Part shown: positions 60,180 through 64,000 of the stretch, piece by piece
How the letters are laid out: each line of letters starts with the position of its first letter
Numbering within the stretch: the first letter of the stretch is position 1
Assembly: GCA_013397435.1 (NCBI GenBank)
Contig: VZRG01002083.1
Span: 64,185 to 128,184, forward strand
Source of the DNA: Erythrocercus mccallii
Lineage: Eukaryota; Chordata; Aves; Passeriformes; Dicruridae
Reading direction: 5' to 3'
Length of the DNA stretch: 64,000 nucleotides
Position numbers and translations under genes: made by a program
Notes under the pieces: model-generated
What the model was told of the DNA's origin: nothing
The model's database searches: none
Seen by the model: the letters and a program-made list of their open reading frames with translations, nothing else

Positions 60180-61311
60180 ATGTCTGATTGCTAGCAGGCT
60201 GAGTGCTCTGATCTCTGCAGCTGCATTCCAGCATCTCTGACAACTGTCTCAAAGGTGGTGAGGAAGGCATGCTTTCAAAGCACAGAGTCAGGCTACTGTT
60301 AGCCATCTGAGACTGAGACACGAAAGCATCGAGGCTCTTGTATGCAGAGTTGCTTGGTTCCTTGCATGCAGACACAAGCATATTAAAGCTCCTGTAGGCA
60401 GAGCCACAGGGCTCCAGGGATGGAGATAAAAGGGTGTCACAGCTCTTGTAGGCTGAGCCACACATGGACGCAGACACAAGGGTATCAAAACTCTTGTCTG
60501 CAGGGCTGTTTGTTCTGTCTGGTTTGGTTCCAAACAATGATTTATTTGTAGACTCCTGGATCAGGACACAAGAGTCAAGCTCACTTTGAGAACTACATCG
60601 AAAAGGGCTTTGATGAACCATTTGTTGAAGATCTCTTGCATCCAGAGAAGCAGAATTTATGCTGGAGCTCCGATAGCCAGATTCAAAGGATTCTTCTGAT
60701 AGTTCTGACTCTCTGCTGCCTGTACTACAATTGTAGTCATCTTGAGAGGCTTGGGTGAAAAGGGGAGCTGTGTGAGAAATATCACATCGTTGCGGACTCT
60801 GGGCTGCACTTTGTTTTGGATTTCGCTGTGATGGATTTTCTGACGCAATGTTCTCTAAGCTTTTCCTCTCAGCCTTGGGGATATTTGGGCCTTTATTGTC
60901 TTGCATGTTATTTTCATCTGCCAGGAGTGCATCAAACATGTTAGCTAGTAACTCATTGTGCTCAGGATGCCCTCTGAAAGTAATGATGCTGCTCTCACAA
61001 GGCTCAAACATAGTAATCCGGTTGCCAGTTTCTTCTTGGCTCTCTGTTTCACTGTCTGTTAAACATACACAGATTTCTATACACTCTTCAACTGGTATTG
61101 TATCAGGGGTTAAAACTGCACTGCTGCCTTTTGCCAACCACTCTCCAGAGTTGCTGTGGCAACTGCAAGATTTCTCAACATTTCTGATGTTATCGTTTCC
61201 CTTGAAGTTTTGGCTTGACAAAGTTTGAGCCAGACAGTTCTTGCAACTTCTTGTTTTGGAAGTCAAAAGGAAAGGACAGTTAATGTTTATGGTACAGGAA
61301 ACAATTTTATG
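60178..61311 (-). CDS. IL4R: IL4R signalling-tail exon, first open frame
   Basis: Acceptor CTTTACAG; 377 codons, then TAA at 60,178-60,180. It contains SCKNCLAQ (human HWKNCLTK), RGHPEHNELLANMFDALLAD (human acidic LTESLFLDLLGEENG region), ESGYRSSS, and a tandem array of four 16-18-residue units with the cores ADKSFDTL, AYKSCDTL, AYRSFNML and AYKSLDAF. AYRSF matches the human Tyr575 STAT6/IRS docking motif. Confidence 0.93.
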   Translation of the reverse strand, partial: HKIVSCTININCPFLLTSKTRSCKNCLAQTLSSQNFKGNDNIRNVEKSCSCHSNSGEWLAKGSSAVLTPDTIPVEECIEICVCLTDSETESQEETGNRITMFEPCESSIITFRGHPEHNELLANMFDALLADENNMQDNKGPNIPKAERKSLENIASENPSQRNPKQSAAQSPQRCDISHTAPLFTQASQDDYNCSTGSRESELSEESFESGYRSSSINSASLDARDLQQMVHQSPFRCSSQSELDSCVLIQESTNKSLFGTKPDRTNSPADKSFDTLVSASMCGSAYKSCDTLLSPSLEPCGSAYRSFNMLVSACKEPSNSAYKSLDAFVSQSQMANSSLTLCFESMPSSPPLRQLSEMLECSCRDQSTQPASNQT

Positions 61312-64000
61312 CTGTAAAGCAGAGGGATTTTTTTTAATCTTACTTACATGTGTTGTTCCATATGACTCTGCTTTAAGTCATGGAACGGGAACTTAATTTC
61401 ATCAAAGTAGCACAAAACTGAAAACTAATACAGATACAAATGAGATTTAGGACACATATGAGCTATATTTAGTATTGCTTACACTAGATAGACAATAGAA
61501 TTTATTACATATTCTACTTCTGATGATCAGGAAAAGGTATTTTTTGCAAAACTTCTAACTTACCTTGACATTTTTTACAACCAAATGGCTCTTTGCTGGA
61601 TTTGGGATTTGATCCCACCATTCTTTCTTCACTCTGCAAGGGAAGAATGAAAATTACTTGTTTTGACTGCACTTGGGCTTAATTGGTGTACATTTCTCTC
61701 CACTGTTCTCCTTTCCCTCTTAGCCATCTGCATTGCAGCAACAGAAAACATGAGTTTTGAGCACCTCCTGCTTTTCATTAAACCAGTGTAAAAATGTTTG
61801 TATGTTTGGTATGTGACTGCTCTGCACAATGACCGTCACCTGTTCTTCTAATCATGTTTAAAATGATGTGTGAAATAGACAGGATCTCACTTTCACATTA
61901 CCATTTCAAAAATTTTGAAAGAAATAAAGGTATTTAGCCATCATTACTTGAACGCCAGCAAAGACCAGGGTCCAAAACTGACAACCCCCTACTATAATAA
62001 CACTATTCTAGTAAGATTAATAAAGACTATTCAGAAAATGACAGAGTGCAACTGACTTGTGGTTATAAAATCTCTGCTGACAGACAGCTAGATAAAGGTG
62101 CTGAGAAAACCCAAGACATTAGATTTCTGTGCTACCAGACATTGGGCTAATCAATAGTGATACTGATATCCCTATAAACGGTTACTCTATAAACTCTGTT
62201 ACAAGCAGGATACCTACTTGGTAAAACAGAAGTAACAAATTACGGATCCTGCCACTATCAGTATGCAGGATGTGGGCACAGCCATCTGCAGAACGTCTTC
62301 AGCCTTCACCTGGTAATCTGTTAAACAAGCAAATATTTACATGTGAATGTGCATCTAAATGCAAGCACTGGCAATACCAAATTATTTGCTGCTCTTCTGC
62401 AACTTAAAAAAATGCTCTTTTAGAGGATGTAAAAGAAAGGCTCCAGCAGATAAAGAACAGACCCCCAGAGCTGCCAGCAGCGCTGGTGTGTCAGAGAAGC
62501 CTGGTGCAGGAACTGTGCTCAGCTACTGGGTGTGGCAGGAGCTGGGAGAGCCAGGGTGTACTGCCAGGCCAGTGCCAGCCCCCAGGGACAAGGCCTATCA
62601 CACAGTGCCTAAAATGGCATTATCATTGTCACTGTAGTGCAGATATGTTTCTTGTTCTCTCTGTTGTTCTTCAGGGGTTTTTATAAACCCTCATATCGCT
62701 ATTAAGATACTGCTTAATTTGCAGCCTATCTATATAGATAGGCATATATATAGACAGATACAGATATATCTTGATCATTTATACCCACTTGCTCTCACAT
62801 CAATGTTGCTGTTTAGTTCAAATATTTCTTCTATTTCCCTGTTGTCTACTTCATGAAACATTTATAGAGAATAAACACATTACTTTCAGCCTTTTTTTTC
62901 ACAAGGGTAAGCAAACCAACCTCCCTTGGTCTTCACTTCCTTAGTTTCCCAAGGAGTTGCCTATTTATGTTTAATGTCTTTGGAAGCCTTTACAGATGTA
63001 CTCGCATTACATTCAAAGATGAAGATGATGAGTCCCTAACTCTCCCCCAAGAGAGTAGCAGAGTATGTAAGACTATACATCATTCTTTTACCAAGCTGCT
63101 TTTTCTGACACTATTACCATAGTGAAATTCAACTTCTTCACTCCATTCACTCCAGTAGGCTGGGTAGTCCACGTAGTTACACCTGAGACTGGCAACGTAA
63201 TCATAGCCTCTCTTCAAGGAGCTTGCAGTAATCTCAAAGCTTTTTGTCTGGTAGTTAATTGCTTTTACAGAAACCTGAAAAGAAAGTGAGGAAGTTCACT
63301 TTGATTTCTTTATAGGGTGAAGGGTTAACGACAACAACTAAATACCAATAGTGTTATGTGTTTCAGTGACCTTTCACAAATGAACAAACAAATGACTGTG
63401 TATGATATTGCAGTTCATGTCATCAGCAGGTGGCATTTGTTACCTGCCACCATGCATGTTCTTCCACTACCAGAAGAAGCCCAGCCCAGAAATACTGGAT
63501 TATTCAGAAGGGTATTTGAAGTGCCTCACCTTCCAGAGCCACCAACCTCCAGCTTCCTGATGTCTAAGGAACAGACAAAGTTCAGAGAACAGAAGCATTG
63601 TATTTTCAATCTCTCCCCTGTCTACTACAAGCAGCCAACCATTTTGGGGTGGCAGTCAGAAAAGTTTCAATCCTCTGACATCCAGCTGAACCATCTTGGA
63701 GGCAAAGTGAACTATGGGAAGTATGTAATCAGGAACACCGTGGGGCTTGCTCTCGCTGGCCCTTATACTACTATTCATGAAGTGACATTCTAAAGGACTT
63801 TTTAAACCTTAAAGCTCCAGAGACAGAAAATGAAGAGACTGGGTGTTGTCTCTTACCTCTGTCGGGTGCTGCCTCCTCCAATATTTTACTTCATAGATGA
63901 CTGGCTGTCCAGAGAGCAAGGAGGGGGGAGAGTAGCTCTCCTCCCAACTCAGATGGAAGTTACCATTTTCAGCTTTCTCAACGGCAAGATTTTTGGGGGG
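60178..64000 (-). CDS. IL4R: IL4R, interleukin-4 receptor alpha chain (3' part; 5' exons lie outside the window)
   Basis: Class I cytokine receptor chain for IL-4 and IL-13, signalling through JAK1, IRS and STAT6. Coding exons in the window: 63857-64000 (partial), 63118-63274, 62218-62317, 61564-61633 and 61311-60178. In order: second fibronectin domain (PPKNLAVEKAENGNFHLSW); WSEWS (63,140-63,154); one membrane helix (VPTSCILIVAGSVICYFCF); KVKKEWWDQIPNPAKSHLV, nearly identical to the human Box1 KIKKEWWDQIPNPARSRLV; then KNCLAQ; and a tail with repeated YXSF/YKS docking motifs. The tail frame stops at 60,178 as printed. The homologous sequence continues in shifted frames to 59,521 (separate entry), so the true C-terminus is uncertain. 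Confidence 0.94.
61564..61633 (-). CDS. IL4R: IL4R Box1 exon
   Basis: 70 bp. Encodes VKKEWWDQIPNPAKSHLVVK and NVK. This is the most diagnostic IL4R segment in the window. Phase 0 out, donor GTAAGT. Confidence 0.96.
62218..62317 (-). CDS. IL4R: IL4R transmembrane exon
   Basis: 100 bp. Encodes DYQVKAEDVLQMAVPTSCIL and IVAGSVICYFCFT. Acceptor TTTAACAG, donor GTAGGT, phase 2 out, completing a lysine codon with the next exon. Confidence 0.92.
63118..63274 (-). CDS. IL4R: IL4R exon with WSXWS
   Basis: 157 bp. Encodes FEITASSLKRGYDYVASLRC and NYVDYPAYWSEWSEEVEFHY. Acceptor TTTTCAG, donor GTAATA, phase 1 out. Confidence 0.94.
63857..64000 (-). CDS. IL4R: IL4R exon, domain 2 first half (cut by window edge)
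   Basis: Frame open to the edge. Encodes GNFHLSWEESYSPPSLLSGQ and PVIYEVKYWRRQHPTE, the counterpart of human LTVHTNVSDTLLLTW...YAVNIWSEND. Donor GTAAGA, phase 0 out. Confidence 0.9.

Larger units (their letters stand above)
61312..63856 (-). other. IL4R introns
   Basis: Introns at 61312-61563, 61634-62217, 62318-63117 and 63275-63856. Contain AT-rich runs (TATAGATAGGCATATATA near 62,730). The 145-codon plus-strand open frame at 63,356-63,793 lies in one of them and resembles no family I know. Confidence 0.75.

Noticed and set aside
63356..63793. 145-codon plus-strand open frame
   Set aside because: Falls in an IL4R intron on the other strand, has no recognisable domain or signal, and no codon pattern I could call coding.
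1..64000. CRISPR arrays, bacterial operons, riboswitches or an endogenous retrovirus
   Set aside because: The sequence is vertebrate. I saw no spaced direct-repeat arrays, no paired LTRs and no gag/pol/env-like reading frames.

Overview
This window is vertebrate nuclear DNA and very probably from a bird. Its genes are split by short introns, the interspersed repeats are 3' ends of avian-type CR1 LINEs, and there is a single sharp CpG island. I cannot name the species. Four genes are readable, all on the minus strand, head to tail. From right to left, in the direction of transcription, they are IL4R (3' part), IL21R (complete), IL9R (complete) and PDPK1 (5' half).

Layout. 1-20,100 holds PDPK1 exons 7 to 1, covering the N-terminus and the kinase domain up to the activation loop. 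Intron 1 alone is about 10 kb. 19.5-20.8 kb is the PDPK1 CpG-island promoter, with a duplicated first coding exon and a 10-bp GC-box minisatellite. 20.8-24.9 kb is intergenic and contains a 21-bp palindromic minisatellite. 24.9-30.7 kb is IL9R in eight coding exons. 30.7-39.9 kb is non-coding: it holds a near-perfect 350-bp foldback element with a tRNA-Gly-like centre, a long CR1 3' end, and the presumed IL21R 3' UTR. 39.9-50.4 kb is IL21R in eight coding exons. 50.4-59.5 kb is intergenic with another CR1. 59.5-64.0 kb is IL4R: part of the second fibronectin domain, the WSXWS exon, the transmembrane exon, the Box1 exon and the long signalling exon. The signalling exon, as printed, is interrupted by what look like two compensating frameshifts.

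How the genes relate. IL4R, IL21R and IL9R are class I cytokine receptor chains that pair with the common gamma chain and signal through JAK1/JAK3 and STATs. Each shows WSEWS, one membrane segment and a proline-rich Box1. IL9R and IL21R share the same series of intron phases, and the visible part of IL4R fits it, so the cluster reads as an old tandem duplication. PDPK1 is the PIP3-dependent kinase that phosphorylates AKT and other AGC kinases. It is a neighbour, not a member of the receptor pathway cluster.

All gene calls come from reading translated exons and splice sites and comparing them with remembered human protein families. No search was run.
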